Source: Planctomycetota bacterium
Lineage (GTDB): Bacteria > Planctomycetota > UBA1135
Length of the DNA stretch: 64,000 bases
Assembly: GCA_002705055.1 (NCBI GenBank)
Contig: PAHY01000017.1
Coordinates: 1 to 64,000 of the forward strand
Direction: 5' to 3'
A model generated the notes under the pieces. The model was not told where the DNA came from, ran no database searches, and saw only the letters and a program-made list of their open reading frames with translations. Positions within the stretch are counted from its first letter, which is position 1. Every line of letters starts with the position of its first letter. Positions 24,839 through 33,975 of this stretch are shown here, in pieces. The position numbers and the translations under genes are program-made.

Positions 24839-27486
24839 CCCGCGACGACGAAGTTGACGAGGCGGCCGGGGACGGCCACCACCTTCTTGATCTCGACGCC
24901 TTCGAGCTGCTCCGCGGCGGCTTCACGCGCGGCGGCCTCGAGTACGGCGCGGTCCTTCTCTTGACCGGCCGGGACGAAGGCTTTGGCGCGCAGCTTGCCG
25001 TTGACCTGGACCGGAATCTCAATCGACTCCGCGACCAGCATCGCCGCATCAAACTCCGGCCAGGGCTGATACGCCAGCGACTCGTTGTGCCCGAGGCGAT
25101 CCCACAGCTCTTCGGCGAGGTGCGGCGCAAAGGGTTCAAGCAGGATGCAGAAACGCTCCGCCTGGCTGCGGCTGAAGCCGACGCCCTCCCGCTTGGTCAC
25201 CTCGTTGATGAACTCCATCATCGCGGCGATCGCGGTGTTGTTGCCCATCTGCTCGAGGTCGCTGCCGACCTTCTCGATGCAGCGATGCAGCGCGCGCTCC
25301 AGTTCGTCGGAACCGTCGGCGTTGGTCAGCAGCGAAGCGTAGATCGGATCGCCGTCGTCCTCCTGCGGCACGAAGACGCGCCAGGTGCGCTGCAGGAAGC
25401 GGTGCACGCCGGGCAGGTCGCGCGGGTTCCACGGGGCGCTGGCGGTGACCGGGCCCATGAAGGCCTCGTAGAGGCGCATGGTGTCCGCGCCGTACTCGCT
25501 CAGCACCTCGTCCGGGTTGATGACGTTGCGCAGCGACTTCGACATCTTAGCCACGATGCGCTCGACTTCGGCGCCGTCGGCCTTGGCGACGAAGGACTCG
25601 CCCTGCTCCTCGACTTCATCGGCCGGGACCAGCGCACCCTGGGCGTTCTTGAACGCGTAGGACTGCACCATGCCCTGGTTGACCAGCTTCTCAAAGGGCT
25701 CGTCAGTCGAGACCAGGCCGCAATCGTAGAGCACCTTGTGCCAGAAGCGCGCGTACAGCAGGTGCAGCACGGCGTGCTCGGCGCCGCCGACGTAGAGGTC
25801 GACCGGCATCCAGTAGTTCTCGGCCTTCTCGCCCCACGCGGCCTCGTCGTTCTGAGGGTCGAGGAAGCGCAGGTAGTACCAGCACGAACCCGCCCACTGC
25901 GGCATCGAGTTGGTCTCGCGGCGCCAGACCTTGCCGTCGGCGTCGACGACTTCGACCCAGTCCTTGGCGCGACCGAGCGGCGGCTCAAGCGCCCCCGCCG
26001 GCTTGAAGTCGTCCAGCTCCGGCAGCGAGACCGGCAGGTCTTCGGCGGGCACCAGCTTGGTCTCGCCGTCCGGGCCGTGCAGGATCGGGAAGGGCTCGCC
26101 CCAGTAGCGCTGGCGGCTGAACAGCCAGTCGCGCAGACGGAAGTTGACTCGCCCGCGGCCATAGCCCTGCTCTTCGAGCCAGGCGATCATCTTCGGCTTG
26201 GCCTCTTCGGTGGGCGTGCCGTCGAGGAAGCCGCTGTTCACCATCACGCCCGGGCCGGAGTAGCACTCGGTGACCATCTCGACCGAAGACATGCCATGCG
26301 TGGCGTCGAAGCCGCTGTCGACGCTGGGCGCGTTGACCGCGAGCGGCTCGGGAGCCACCACCTGGACGATCGGCAGGCCGTACTCGGTCGCAAAGTCATG
26401 GTCGCGCTGGTCGCCGCCCGGCACGCACATGATTGCGCCGGTGCCGTAGCTCATCAGCACGTAGTCGGCGATCCAGATCGGCATCAGGCGACGCGGATCG
26501 CCTTCTTCGAACAGCGGGTTAACCGCGTAGGCGCCGGTGAACACACCGGACTTCTCCTTCTGTAGCTCGCTGCGCTGCAGATCGGTCTTCGAGGCCGCCG
26601 CTTCGCGGTAGACGGTGACCGCCTCCTGCTGATCCGCCCCGGTGATCTGATCGACCAGCGGATGCTCCGGCGCCAGCACGCAGAAGGTCGCGCCGAACAG
26701 CGTGTCCGGCCGCGTCGTGAATACGGTGAAGTTCTGCTCGGTCGCGGCGCCGGCATCGCTGGCGATCGCAAACTCGATCTCGGCGCCTTCGGAGCGGCCG
26801 ATCCACTCGCGCTGCATGGCTTTGACTGACTCGGGCCAGTCCAGCTTGTCGAGGTCGGCGAGCAGCCGTTCGGCGTAGGCCGTGATCTTCAGCATCCACT
26901 GCCGCAGCGGACGCTTCACGCAGGGGTGCCCGCCGCGCTCGCTCAGGCCGTCGATGACCTCTTCGTTGGCCAGCACGGTGCCCAACTCTTCGCACCACCA
27001 GACCGGGATCTCGGCTTCATAGGCCAGGCCCTGCTCATAGAGCTTCGAGAAGATCCACTGCGTCCAGCGGTAGTACTTCGGGTCGGTGGTGTTGACCTCG
27101 CGGTCCCAGTCGTAGCTCAGGCCCAGCGCCTGCAGTTGCTCGCGAAAGCGATCGACGTTCTTGGCCGTCGTCACCGCCGGGTGCGTGCCCGTCTGAATCG
27201 CGTACTGTTCGGCCGGCAGACCGAAGGCGTCCCAGCCCATCGGGTGCAGCACGTTCTTGCCGCGGTGGCGCTGATAGCGCGCCATGATGTCGGTCGCGGT
27301 GTAGCCCTTCGGGTGTCCCACGTGCAGACCGGCTCCCGAGGGGTACGGGAACATATCCAGCACGTAGTACTTGGGCTTGGACGCGTCGAAGTCCGGCTCG
27401 CCGGGCCCCGGCGTGCGGAAGGTCTTTTCGCGCTGCCAGAACTCCTGCCAGCGGGATTCAATCGAGGTGAAGTCGTAGCGCGGCAT
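24835..27486 (-). CDS. leuS: Leucyl-tRNA synthetase
   Basis: 883 residues, normal for bacterial LeuRS. The class I HIGH-type motif appears as HVGH within FPYPSGAGLHVGHPKG near the N-terminus. The large editing (CP1) domain occupies the middle (TTRPDTLFG and YGTGAIMCVPGGDQRD are visible), and the KMSKS loop is AKMSKSLRN. It charges tRNA-Leu in the cytoplasm. A TAGGAT hexamer overlapping the upstream gene's stop codon may serve as promoter, with a leader of about 50 bases. Confidence 0.98.
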   Translation of the reverse strand: MPRYDFTSIESRWQEFWQREKTFRTPGPGEPDFDASKPKYYVLDMFPYPSGAGLHVGHPKGYTATDIMARYQRHRGKNVLHPMGWDAFGLPAEQYAIQTGTHPAVTTAKNVDRFREQLQALGLSYDWDREVNTTDPKYYRWTQWIFSKLYEQGLAYEAEIPVWWCEELGTVLANEEVIDGLSERGGHPCVKRPLRQWMLKITAYAERLLADLDKLDWPESVKAMQREWIGRSEGAEIEFAIASDAGAATEQNFTVFTTRPDTLFGATFCVLAPEHPLVDQITGADQQEAVTVYREAAASKTDLQRSELQKEKSGVFTGAYAVNPLFEEGDPRRLMPIWIADYVLMSYGTGAIMCVPGGDQRDHDFATEYGLPIVQVVAPEPLAVNAPSVDSGFDATHGMSSVEMVTECYSGPGVMVNSGFLDGTPTEEAKPKMIAWLEEQGYGRGRVNFRLRDWLFSRQRYWGEPFPILHGPDGETKLVPAEDLPVSLPELDDFKPAGALEPPLGRAKDWVEVVDADGKVWRRETNSMPQWAGSCWYYLRFLDPQNDEAAWGEKAENYWMPVDLYVGGAEHAVLHLLYARFWHKVLYDCGLVSTDEPFEKLVNQGMVQSYAFKNAQGALVPADEVEEQGESFVAKADGAEVERIVAKMSKSLRNVINPDEVLSEYGADTMRLYEAFMGPVTASAPWNPRDLPGVHRFLQRTWRVFVPQEDDGDPIYASLLTNADGSDELERALHRCIEKVGSDLEQMGNNTAIAAMMEFINEVTKREGVGFSRSQAERFCILLEPFAPHLAEELWDRLGHNESLAYQPWPEFDAAMLVAESIEIPVQVNGKLRAKAFVPAGQEKDRAVLEAAAREAAAEQLEGVEIKKVVAVPGRLVNFVVAG

Positions 27487-27544
27487 CGCGAAACGAGCCC
27501 AGCGCGCGCCCGGTCAGGGTGGGACGCCGCGCGGGGAGCCGCAT

Positions 27545-27550
27545 ATCCTA
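27545..27550 (-). promoter_or_regulatory. Possible -10 element TAGGAT for leuS
   Basis: TAGGAT on the minus strand; its TAG is also the stop codon of the gene at 27548-28849. It lies about 58 bases before the leuS start codon. No clear -35 element is seen. Confidence 0.35.
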
Positions 27551-28849
27551 GCGCGAGGAGCTTCCTAGAGAGCTCAGACGGGCCAGAGCCCGCCAGCGGT
27601 GACGCTCTTGCAGCTCGGGGTTGAGCTTCTGGATGTGCTGCCGAATCCGCGCCCGCGCGGCGCGCTCCTGGGGATCCGCAGCCGGACCCACCGAGGCCAG
27701 CCAGTCGAGCGCAGCCGGACCGGCGGAGATCAGCGCGTGCTCGGCTGCCATCTGATCATTGCGCAGCTTGTTGTCCTGCAGTGCAGCCTGCAGGACGGTG
27801 ATCGACGCGCCGGCGAGCGGATCTCCGGTCGTGATCTGCAGCACGGCGCAACGCACCCTTTGCACTGGATCCCCGGAAACCAGGCCGTGCCGCAGCACAC
27901 CCCAGGCGGCCGCGCCGCGCTGCTCGAAGTAGTGAATCGCGCGCCCGGCGTTGCCCCAGCCCATCGCCCCGCTGGAGAACCGATCCTCGGCCAAGGCCTC
28001 GAGCGCCATCTGATCGAGCGTCTCCCAGGGGATCTCCTGCTCGGGGATCTCCGCGGCTTCGCCCCAGTACGGGTGGACCGCCAGCACCCAGATGCCCCAG
28101 GCGAAGTGGCGACGCTGGTGATCCGCATCAAACAGCGCGCGGCGCAGCGCGCGGCGGATCGGCTCTTCGGTGATGCGCTCCGAGAGTTCGCGCTCGGCAG
28201 CGCTGGCATTGCGGCCCAGCCCATCGGCGCCCAACGCGAGCACCAGCTCGCTGGCATGGCGGGCCGGCGTCCAGCGCGCGGCACGCGGCTGCAGCATCGG
28301 CCAGCTCGCATCCTGACGCAGCACGAAGCGGGGATGAAGCGATGGCCAGGCGTAGATGCGCCGCCAGTCGTCGTGCAGCCCCAGCCGCAGGCCGATGCCT
28401 TCGATGGCCCCAGTCGCCTGGCCGCCGCTGCTGCGGCGCGCCTCGCGGATCCAGCCGATCACCGCGCGCCGGTGCTCGCCGGTGCCCATTCGCGCCAGCG
28501 CCGCCTGGGCCATCTCCAGATCCCCGGGGACCTGATTGGCCTCGAGGTGCGGCCAGAGCACGGCGCAGATCATCCCCACGTCCTCCTTGCGGGCGCCGGC
28601 GTGGGCCAGCGCGGTCGCGCTTAGGAAGCGCTGCTGCGGATCAGCCGACTCCAGTCCGGCCGCCAGCGCCGCCTGCGCCCGCAGCCCCGCCTGCAGCAGC
28701 TGCTGCCAGGCCTGGCGGGCGTTGCCGGCGATGCCGTCGTTGGCCAAGGCCCGGACGAGCGCGCGGGGATCCGGCTCGTGAGCCTGTCGCTGGCGCCCCT
28801 CCCCCTGCTGGGGAGCAGTCAGAGCCAGAATCAGGGACAGCCAGAGCAT
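27548..28849 (-). CDS. Exported Ala-rich helical protein, function unknown
   Basis: 433 residues from the ATG at 28849, which is followed by a good signal peptide (LWLSLILALTAPQQG); the frame stays open further upstream but would run into the tRNA-Ala region. The mature part is rich in Ala, Leu, Arg and Gln and looks like repeated helix pairs (QRFLSATALAHAGA, QRVRCAVLQITTGDP), suggesting HEAT-like repeats and a scaffold role in the periplasm. I do not recognise a family. It is divergent from tRNA-Ala and directly precedes leuS. Confidence 0.75.
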   Translation of the reverse strand: MLWLSLILALTAPQQGEGRQRQAHEPDPRALVRALANDGIAGNARQAWQQLLQAGLRAQAALAAGLESADPQQRFLSATALAHAGARKEDVGMICAVLWPHLEANQVPGDLEMAQAALARMGTGEHRRAVIGWIREARRSSGGQATGAIEGIGLRLGLHDDWRRIYAWPSLHPRFVLRQDASWPMLQPRAARWTPARHASELVLALGADGLGRNASAAERELSERITEEPIRRALRRALFDADHQRRHFAWGIWVLAVHPYWGEAAEIPEQEIPWETLDQMALEALAEDRFSSGAMGWGNAGRAIHYFEQRGAAAWGVLRHGLVSGDPVQRVRCAVLQITTGDPLAGASITVLQAALQDNKLRNDQMAAEHALISAGPAALDWLASVGPAADPQERAARARIRQHIQKLNPELQERHRWRALARLSSLGSSSR

Positions 28850-28888
28850 CGGCCCCCGGATTCTGCCGAGCAGGCCGGGGATCTTCCA

Positions 28889-28904
28889 GGGAATCTTGAT
28901 TCCC
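28889..28904. repeat. Perfect inverted repeat overlapping the tRNA-Ala promoter
   Basis: GGGAATC-TT-GATTCCC is a 7-bp perfect inverted repeat with a 2-base centre. It overlaps the -35 element assigned to tRNA-Ala and lies 40 bases upstream of the divergent gene at 28849, so it could be an operator for either. Confidence 0.5.
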
Positions 28905-28923
28905 CCCGGGGATGCGGTACACT
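28896..28923 (+). promoter_or_regulatory. Promoter for tRNA-Ala
   Basis: TTGATT (28896-28901), a 16-base spacer, then TACACT (28918-28923): a good sigma-70-type match and the best -35/-10 pair seen in the window. The tRNA starts about 58 bases downstream of the -10 element. Confidence 0.6.
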
Positions 28924-28981
28924 TTTCGGCCCGAGCCGGCGATCCTCCGCGTTCGCAAGCTCGTGACAACGCGAGGCACAT

Positions 28982-29057
28982 GGGGCTATAGCTCAGCTGG
29001 GAGAGCGTCGCAATGGCATTGCGAAGGTCTGGGGTTCGAATCCCCATAGCTCCACCA
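28982..29057 (+). tRNA. tRNA-Ala (anticodon GGC)
   Basis: Complete cloverleaf: acceptor GGGGCTA/TAGCTCC with the G3:U70 wobble that identifies tRNA-Ala, D arm GCTC...GAGC, anticodon stem TCGCA/TGCGA around loop ATGGCAT (anticodon GGC), T arm TGGGG-TTCGAAT-CCCCA. The CCA end is encoded at 29055-29057. It reads GCC and GCT codons, consistent with the heavy use of GCC here. Confidence 0.97.
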
Positions 29058-29068
29058 CCTCGCCCGCA

Positions 29069-29104
29069 CGCCCGGCCGGTCCAACCGTCCGGGCGTTTTT
29101 GTTT
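29069..29104 (+). terminator. Rho-independent terminator after tRNA-Ala
   Basis: A stem formed by CGCCCGG-C-CGGT and ACCG-T-CCGGGCG around a 3-base loop is followed by TTTTTGTTT. It ends the tRNA transcript, so lysS, 30 bases further on, needs its own promoter or read-through. Confidence 0.88.
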
Positions 29105-29133
29105 GCCCTCGTCGCAGGGCAGGAACCTTTGGG

Positions 29134-30654
29134 ATGACGGCTCCTTTCCACCCCGACCGCCTGCAGAAGCTCGCCGACCTCCGCGAGCTCGGCGCAGACC
29201 CCTACCCGGCGCGCAGCCCCGAGGGCCGCGAGCTGGGCGCCGATCTGATTGCCGCCTTCGCCCAGCGCGAGGGCCAGCAGGTCACCATCTGCGGTCGGGT
29301 CACCGGCCGCCGCGGCTACGGCAAGCTGGCCTTCCTCGACGTGGTCGATGAGTCCGGTCGGATTCAGGCCGTGCTGCAGAAGGACCGGCTCTCCGCCGAG
29401 GACTTCGCGCTGCTCAAGGCGCTCAACCTCGGCGACTTCGTCAGCGTCACCGGCGAGCTGGCGACCACCGGCAAGGGCGAGATCAGCGTCTTCGGCGACA
29501 GCGACTTCACCATCCTCACCAAGGCGCTCGAGAACCCTCCGGAGAAGTGGTACGGTCTGGCCGACGCCGAGCAGCGCGCGCGCCGCCGCTACGTCGATCT
29601 GTTTTCGAACGAAGAGGTCCGCCAAGACTTCCTGCGCCGGACGCGGATCATCCAGGCGATGCGCGCGGTCTTCCTCGAGCACGGCTACCACGAGGTCGAG
29701 ACCCCGGTGCTGCATCCGATCTACGGCGGCGCCAACGCGCGGCCCTTCGTCACCCACCACAACGCGCTCGATATGCAGCTCTACCTGCGGATCGCGCCGG
29801 AGCTCTATCTGAAGCGCCTGCTGGTCGGCGGCATCGAGCGGGTGTTCGAGTTTGCCCGCGTCTTTCGCAACGAAGGCCTCTCGCCGCGCCACAACCCGGA
29901 GTTCACCATGGTCGAGTTCTACGAGGCCTACACGGACTATCTGGGCATGCTCGAGCTCACCGAGCAGCTGGTGGTCGCCGGCGCGCGCGCGGCTGGCCTC
30001 GAAGCCGAAGACGGCACGATCTGCGCCGAGTTCCGCGGCCAGAGCTACAACCTGACGCCGCCCTTCCAGCGGGTGCGCTACGCCGATGCCTTCGTCGAGC
30101 ACGCCGGCTGCGATCCCACCGATCGCGCTGCTGTCTGGCAGTTGCTGGCGCAGACCTTACCGGAGCACCCGCAGCGGCAAGCCGACCCGGCCCAGCTCGG
30201 CGATTACAGCTACTGGAAGACGGTCAACGATCTGTTTGAAGAGAAGGTCGAGACCGCGCTCCCCGGCCCGGTCTTCGTCTACGACTACCCCGCCGCGATC
30301 TGCCCGCTGGCCAAGCCCTCGGCGGACGACCCGGTGTGGGCCGAGCGCTTCGAGTTCTTCCTCGGCGGCATGGAGCTCGCCAATGCCTTCAGCGAGCTGA
30401 ACGACCCGCAGCTACAGCTGGCCAAGTTCGAAGAGCAGGTCGCCGACAAGGACGACCCCGAGGCGCCCAATGAGGTCGACCTCGACTACGTGCGCGCGCT
30501 GGCCTACGGCATGCCGCCGGCCGGCGGCTGCGGCATCGGCATCGACCGACTGATCATGGTGCTCCTCAACAAGGACACGATCCGCGACGTGCTGCTGTTC
30601 CCGCATATGCGCCCCGAGGCCGGCACCGAAGACGAGCCGGGCGACGCCGAGTAA
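29134..30654 (+). CDS. lysS: Lysyl-tRNA synthetase, class II
   Basis: 506 residues, the standard LysS size. An N-terminal OB-fold anticodon-binding domain (about 50-150) is followed by the class II catalytic core with motif 2 (FRNEGLSPRHNPEFTMVE) and motif 3 (GCGIGIDRLIMVLL). It attaches lysine to tRNA-Lys in the cytoplasm. A weak AGGA about 10 bases upstream could be its ribosome-binding site. It is followed after 9 bases by the LolCDE-like exporter genes. Confidence 0.98.
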   Translation: MTAPFHPDRLQKLADLRELGADPYPARSPEGRELGADLIAAFAQREGQQVTICGRVTGRRGYGKLAFLDVVDESGRIQAVLQKDRLSAEDFALLKALNLGDFVSVTGELATTGKGEISVFGDSDFTILTKALENPPEKWYGLADAEQRARRRYVDLFSNEEVRQDFLRRTRIIQAMRAVFLEHGYHEVETPVLHPIYGGANARPFVTHHNALDMQLYLRIAPELYLKRLLVGGIERVFEFARVFRNEGLSPRHNPEFTMVEFYEAYTDYLGMLELTEQLVVAGARAAGLEAEDGTICAEFRGQSYNLTPPFQRVRYADAFVEHAGCDPTDRAAVWQLLAQTLPEHPQRQADPAQLGDYSYWKTVNDLFEEKVETALPGPVFVYDYPAAICPLAKPSADDPVWAERFEFFLGGMELANAFSELNDPQLQLAKFEEQVADKDDPEAPNEVDLDYVRALAYGMPPAGGCGIGIDRLIMVLLNKDTIRDVLLFPHMRPEAGTEDEPGDAE

Positions 30655-30657
30655 AGT
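30652..30657 (+). promoter_or_regulatory. -10-like hexamer TAAAGT before exporter operon
   Basis: TAAAGT includes the lysS stop codon (TAA) and ends 6 bases before the GTG start at 30664, the same geometry as at selD, selA and recJ. It could give the exporter genes a separate leaderless transcript. Confidence 0.45.
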
Positions 30658-30663
30658 CGGACG

Positions 30664-32025
30664 GTGGCGCGCCTCGCCCTTGCCTACCTGATTCGCCGGC
30701 CAGTCCAGATTCTGGCCGTCTTCGGGGTGGCCATCGGCCTGCTGGCGCTGCTCGTGGTCCTGGCGGTCATGAACGGTCTGATCGAAGAGGACCGCGCCTC
30801 GGTGCGCGGCCCGCTCTCTGATCTGCTGCTGATCCCGGGCGCCGGCGAGGAAGAGGCGAGCTGGGAGCGCTATCAGGCCGTGCTCCAGGAGGTGCCGGAG
30901 GTCGCTGCGGCGGCCCCCCACCTCGTGGTCTATGCGCTGCTCGTCACCGAGAGTTCGCGCTGGCAGTTGCAGTCGACGGCGCACGGCGATTCAAATGCGG
31001 TGCAGTTGGTCGGCATCGACCCTGAACTCGAGGCGGCGGTCACGCCACAGGAAGGCGGCTGGGACCATGCGCTGCAGGAAGCGATCAAGCTGCCGGTCGC
31101 CGACCCCGCTCAGCCTTTCGATTACGAGGGGGAAAATGACCGAAGCCCAGGCGGAGCGATCATCAGTGATCGCTTGCGTCTCGGCGCGGCGGAACGGCCG
31201 CGCGGCGCGGCGCTCAAGGTCGTCGCGCTCCCCAATCAGCTGCCGGCCGCAGACTCGGACGAGCCGCTGGTTCCGGTCAACGGCAGCTTTCGCATCGCGG
31301 GCACCTACGCCGGCAGCGACTACGAGATGTCGCTCGACCGCATCTACGTCCCTCGCACTGGCTGGTTCAAGGGGCTACACGGCACGCTGGTGGGCTCCAA
31401 CGCCGCGGACTTCAGCGAAATCCTGATTCGCGTCGACGAAGGCGTGGCCTTGGAGCACGCGCGCCAGGCGGTGCGCAGCGCGCTGCTGGACGCCGGTTTG
31501 CCCGATCCGCGACCGGAGAACGGCGGTGCCTTGGAGACCTGGGAAGAACGCCAGGCTGTGTTCCTGAGCGCCATCGAGAACGAACGCCGCGTGACCACGC
31601 TGGTGATGTTCTTCATCGTGGTCGTAGCCGCCTTCGGCATCTTCGCCACGCTGTCGGCGCTGGTCCGCGAGAAGGTGCGCGACCTGGGCGTCCTGGCCGC
31701 GCTGGGCTTCAGCCCGCTGCGGCGCGGCGGCCTGCTGCTGTTCGTCGGCTCGCTGGGCAGCGGAGTCGGCGCTGTGCTCGGCTACTTCGGCGCTTACTCG
31801 CTGGTCCAGAATCACGTCGCCGTCGAGCGCTTCCTCAAGGAGGAGTTCGGCTTCGAGATCTTCGCCTCCGACATCTACGTGATCGACGGAATCCCCGTGC
31901 ATTGGGATCCGGCGATGGCGGTCAAGCTGACCCTCGCCGCCTTCCTGACGGGCGTGCTGTTCACCCTCGGCCCGGCGATCCGGGCGGCCTCCCTGTCCCC
32001 GGTCGAAGCCCTTCGCTATGAGTGA
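30664..32025 (+). CDS. ABC transporter permease, LolC/E- or MacB-type (FtsX fold)
   Basis: 453 residues beginning with GTG. An N-terminal membrane helix (about 12-35, ILAVFGVAIGLLALLVVLAV) is followed by a large periplasmic domain (about 40-300) and three C-terminal helices (about 310-450). The conserved FtsX pattern VREKVRDLGVLAALGFSP is present. Together with the ATPase and second permease it forms a LolCDE-like exporter that would release lipoproteins from the inner membrane; that suits the lipoprotein cytochromes elsewhere in the window. A different extruded substrate cannot be excluded. Confidence 0.85.
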   Translation: MARLALAYLIRRPVQILAVFGVAIGLLALLVVLAVMNGLIEEDRASVRGPLSDLLLIPGAGEEEASWERYQAVLQEVPEVAAAAPHLVVYALLVTESSRWQLQSTAHGDSNAVQLVGIDPELEAAVTPQEGGWDHALQEAIKLPVADPAQPFDYEGENDRSPGGAIISDRLRLGAAERPRGAALKVVALPNQLPAADSDEPLVPVNGSFRIAGTYAGSDYEMSLDRIYVPRTGWFKGLHGTLVGSNAADFSEILIRVDEGVALEHARQAVRSALLDAGLPDPRPENGGALETWEERQAVFLSAIENERRVTTLVMFFIVVVAAFGIFATLSALVREKVRDLGVLAALGFSPLRRGGLLLFVGSLGSGVGAVLGYFGAYSLVQNHVAVERFLKEEFGFEIFASDIYVIDGIPVHWDPAMAVKLTLAAFLTGVLFTLGPAIRAASLSPVEALRYE

Positions 32026-32725
32026 TCTTGTCCTCCACGCCGACACGCTGCGCAAGTCCTACCGCATGGGCGTGTCGCGACTCGAAGTACTCAAGGGTGT
32101 TTCGATGTCCCTGCATCGCGGCGAGGTCTGCGCCCTGGTCGGCTCCTCGGGCAGCGGCAAGTCGACTCTGCTCAACCTGCTGGGGCTGCTCGACAAGCCG
32201 GATGGCGGCAAGCTGTGGATTGATGGCAAGGAAGTCCAGAGCCTGGGCAACGCGGCCGCGGCGCGGTTGCGTGCCGCGAAGATCGGCTTCGTGTTTCAGC
32301 AGTTTCAGCTGCTGCCTGAGCTGAACGCACTCGAGAACGTGCTGATGCCGCGCCGGCTGATCGGCGGCAGCTGGCTGGGCCGGCGCCGGAAGGAACGCGA
32401 AGCGGCGCGGGCAGCGCTGCAGCGCGTCGGCCTCGCCCAGCGCCTCACGCACAAACCGGCGCAGCTCTCGGGCGGCGAACAGCAGCGGGTGGCGATCGCC
32501 CGCGCGCTGGTCTGTGGTCCCCAGGTCCTGCTCGCCGACGAGCCCACCGGGAACCTCGACCGCCAGACCAGCGATGAGGTGCTGGAACTGCTGCTGCGAC
32601 TGGGCCGCGAGCAGGGCGCCGCGGTGCTGCTGGCCACCCACGACCCGCGCGTGGCGGGCCGCTGCGATCGGGTGCTCACGATGCGCGACGGTCTGCTGGT
32701 CTCCTCGGAGTACGCCCCCGCATGA
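32018..32725 (+). CDS. ABC transporter ATPase, LolD-type
   Basis: 235 residues with Walker A GSSGSGKST, Q-loop FVFQQFQLLPELNALENV, signature LSGGEQQRVAIARAL, Walker B VLLADEPTGNLD and the H-loop (LATHD). The L-P-E-L-x-A-x-E-N-V segment is typical of the LolD/MacB/FtsE group. It overlaps the flanking permease genes by 8 and 4 bases, so all three are co-translated. It powers the FtsX-type permeases on either side. Confidence 0.95.
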   Translation: MSDLVLHADTLRKSYRMGVSRLEVLKGVSMSLHRGEVCALVGSSGSGKSTLLNLLGLLDKPDGGKLWIDGKEVQSLGNAAAARLRAAKIGFVFQQFQLLPELNALENVLMPRRLIGGSWLGRRRKEREAARAALQRVGLAQRLTHKPAQLSGGEQQRVAIARALVCGPQVLLADEPTGNLDRQTSDEVLELLLRLGREQGAAVLLATHDPRVAGRCDRVLTMRDGLLVSSEYAPA

Positions 32726-33975
32726 CCCTCGCCAGCCTCGGCCTCGCCTACTTCCGGCGTCGTCCCCTGCTGATCTTCTCGGCAGTGGCGATCGCCTTGG
32801 GCGTCGCTGTGCTGTTTGCGGTGCTGGCCGTCATGAACGGCTTCCTCGCCGAGCTGCAGGCCTCGATTCGGAGCATCTCGGGCGATGCCGTCATCGAAGC
32901 GGCGCGGGCACGCGGCGGCGAGTACCGCCCGTTCGAGGCCTATGAAGAGGCCGTCGACGAGGTCGACGGCATCCGCGCCCTCGAGCCGCGCCTCAACTGG
33001 TACGGCCTCATCGGCCGTCGCGGCGCGGCCGCCCTCAGCGACCCGCGCTCGACCGACCTCTCCGGCATGCTGCTGGTCGGCGTCAATCAGGGCTTTGATG
33101 GCTTCGAAACCGGACAGGACGCGCGCGGTCGACCGATCCTGCCAATGCGCCTCGGGGTCGGCGCCGCCGAACGCCTCGGCCTTGAGATCGGCGACATCCT
33201 GGGGGTCATCACCTTCGTCCAGAACGATCGCCCGGGCGGGCGCAGCACGCCGCAGCTCCTGCAAATGAGCTGCCGCCTGGTCGAGACGGTCAAGACGGGG
33301 CGCTACGACCAGGACCTGGACCGCGCCGAGCTGCCGCGCACCGCCTTGGCCGAGTTTCTAGGTTCCGAGACGGGCTTCACCGAGATTCTGATCCGCACCG
33401 AAGACGCGGTGGACCCGGAGCTGGTGGCTGAAGAAGTCGAGAACGCTCTGCAGTTGGCCGGCTACACCCACCCCGGCTTCGGCTGCACCTTCAGCTGGCG
33501 CGACCGCGGCGGCAACCTGCTGCGCGCGGTCGAGAATCAGCGCGGCATGCTGAGCATCGTGTTCTTCTTCATCGTGCTCGTTGCGGCCTATCAGCTGGTG
33601 GCCACGCTCACTCTGACCGTCACCGAGAAGCGGCGCGATATCGGCGTGCTGCGCGCGTTGGGCGCGACGCCAGGTCGCATCATTCGCTTCTACGTTTCGC
33701 TGGGCCTGCTGATCTCGTTGATCGGCATTGGGCTGGGCCTGCTGCTGGGCCAGTGGCTGATTCACAATCTGACCACGGTCGAGAAATGGGTCGGCGGCGG
33801 CCAGCCCATCTTCCGCGCGGAGATCTACAAGTTTGATCACATCCCGGTGGCGGTGGATCTGCCCTCGGTGCTGATCCTGGTCGGTGCCACCTTGGCGGTC
33901 GCCGTGGTGTTCAGCCTGGTCCCGGCCTGGCGCGCCTCGCGCGTGCGCGTTATCGACGGTCTTCGAGCGCGCTGA
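32722..33975 (+). CDS. ABC transporter permease, LolC/E-type (FtsX fold)
   Basis: 417 residues with the same architecture as the permease at 30664: one N-terminal helix (about 12-35), a periplasmic domain, and three C-terminal helices (about 275-410) with TVTEKRRDIGVLRALGATP. The short N-terminal sequence LASLGLAYFRRRPLLIF parallels LALAYLIRRPVQIL in the partner, so the two permeases are paralogues and probably form a heterodimer. Its 3' end overlaps the convergent gene at 33950 by 26 bases. Confidence 0.88.
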   Translation: MTLASLGLAYFRRRPLLIFSAVAIALGVAVLFAVLAVMNGFLAELQASIRSISGDAVIEAARARGGEYRPFEAYEEAVDEVDGIRALEPRLNWYGLIGRRGAAALSDPRSTDLSGMLLVGVNQGFDGFETGQDARGRPILPMRLGVGAAERLGLEIGDILGVITFVQNDRPGGRSTPQLLQMSCRLVETVKTGRYDQDLDRAELPRTALAEFLGSETGFTEILIRTEDAVDPELVAEEVENALQLAGYTHPGFGCTFSWRDRGGNLLRAVENQRGMLSIVFFFIVLVAAYQLVATLTLTVTEKRRDIGVLRALGATPGRIIRFYVSLGLLISLIGIGLGLLLGQWLIHNLTTVEKWVGGGQPIFRAEIYKFDHIPVAVDLPSVLILVGATLAVAVVFSLVPAWRASRVRVIDGLRAR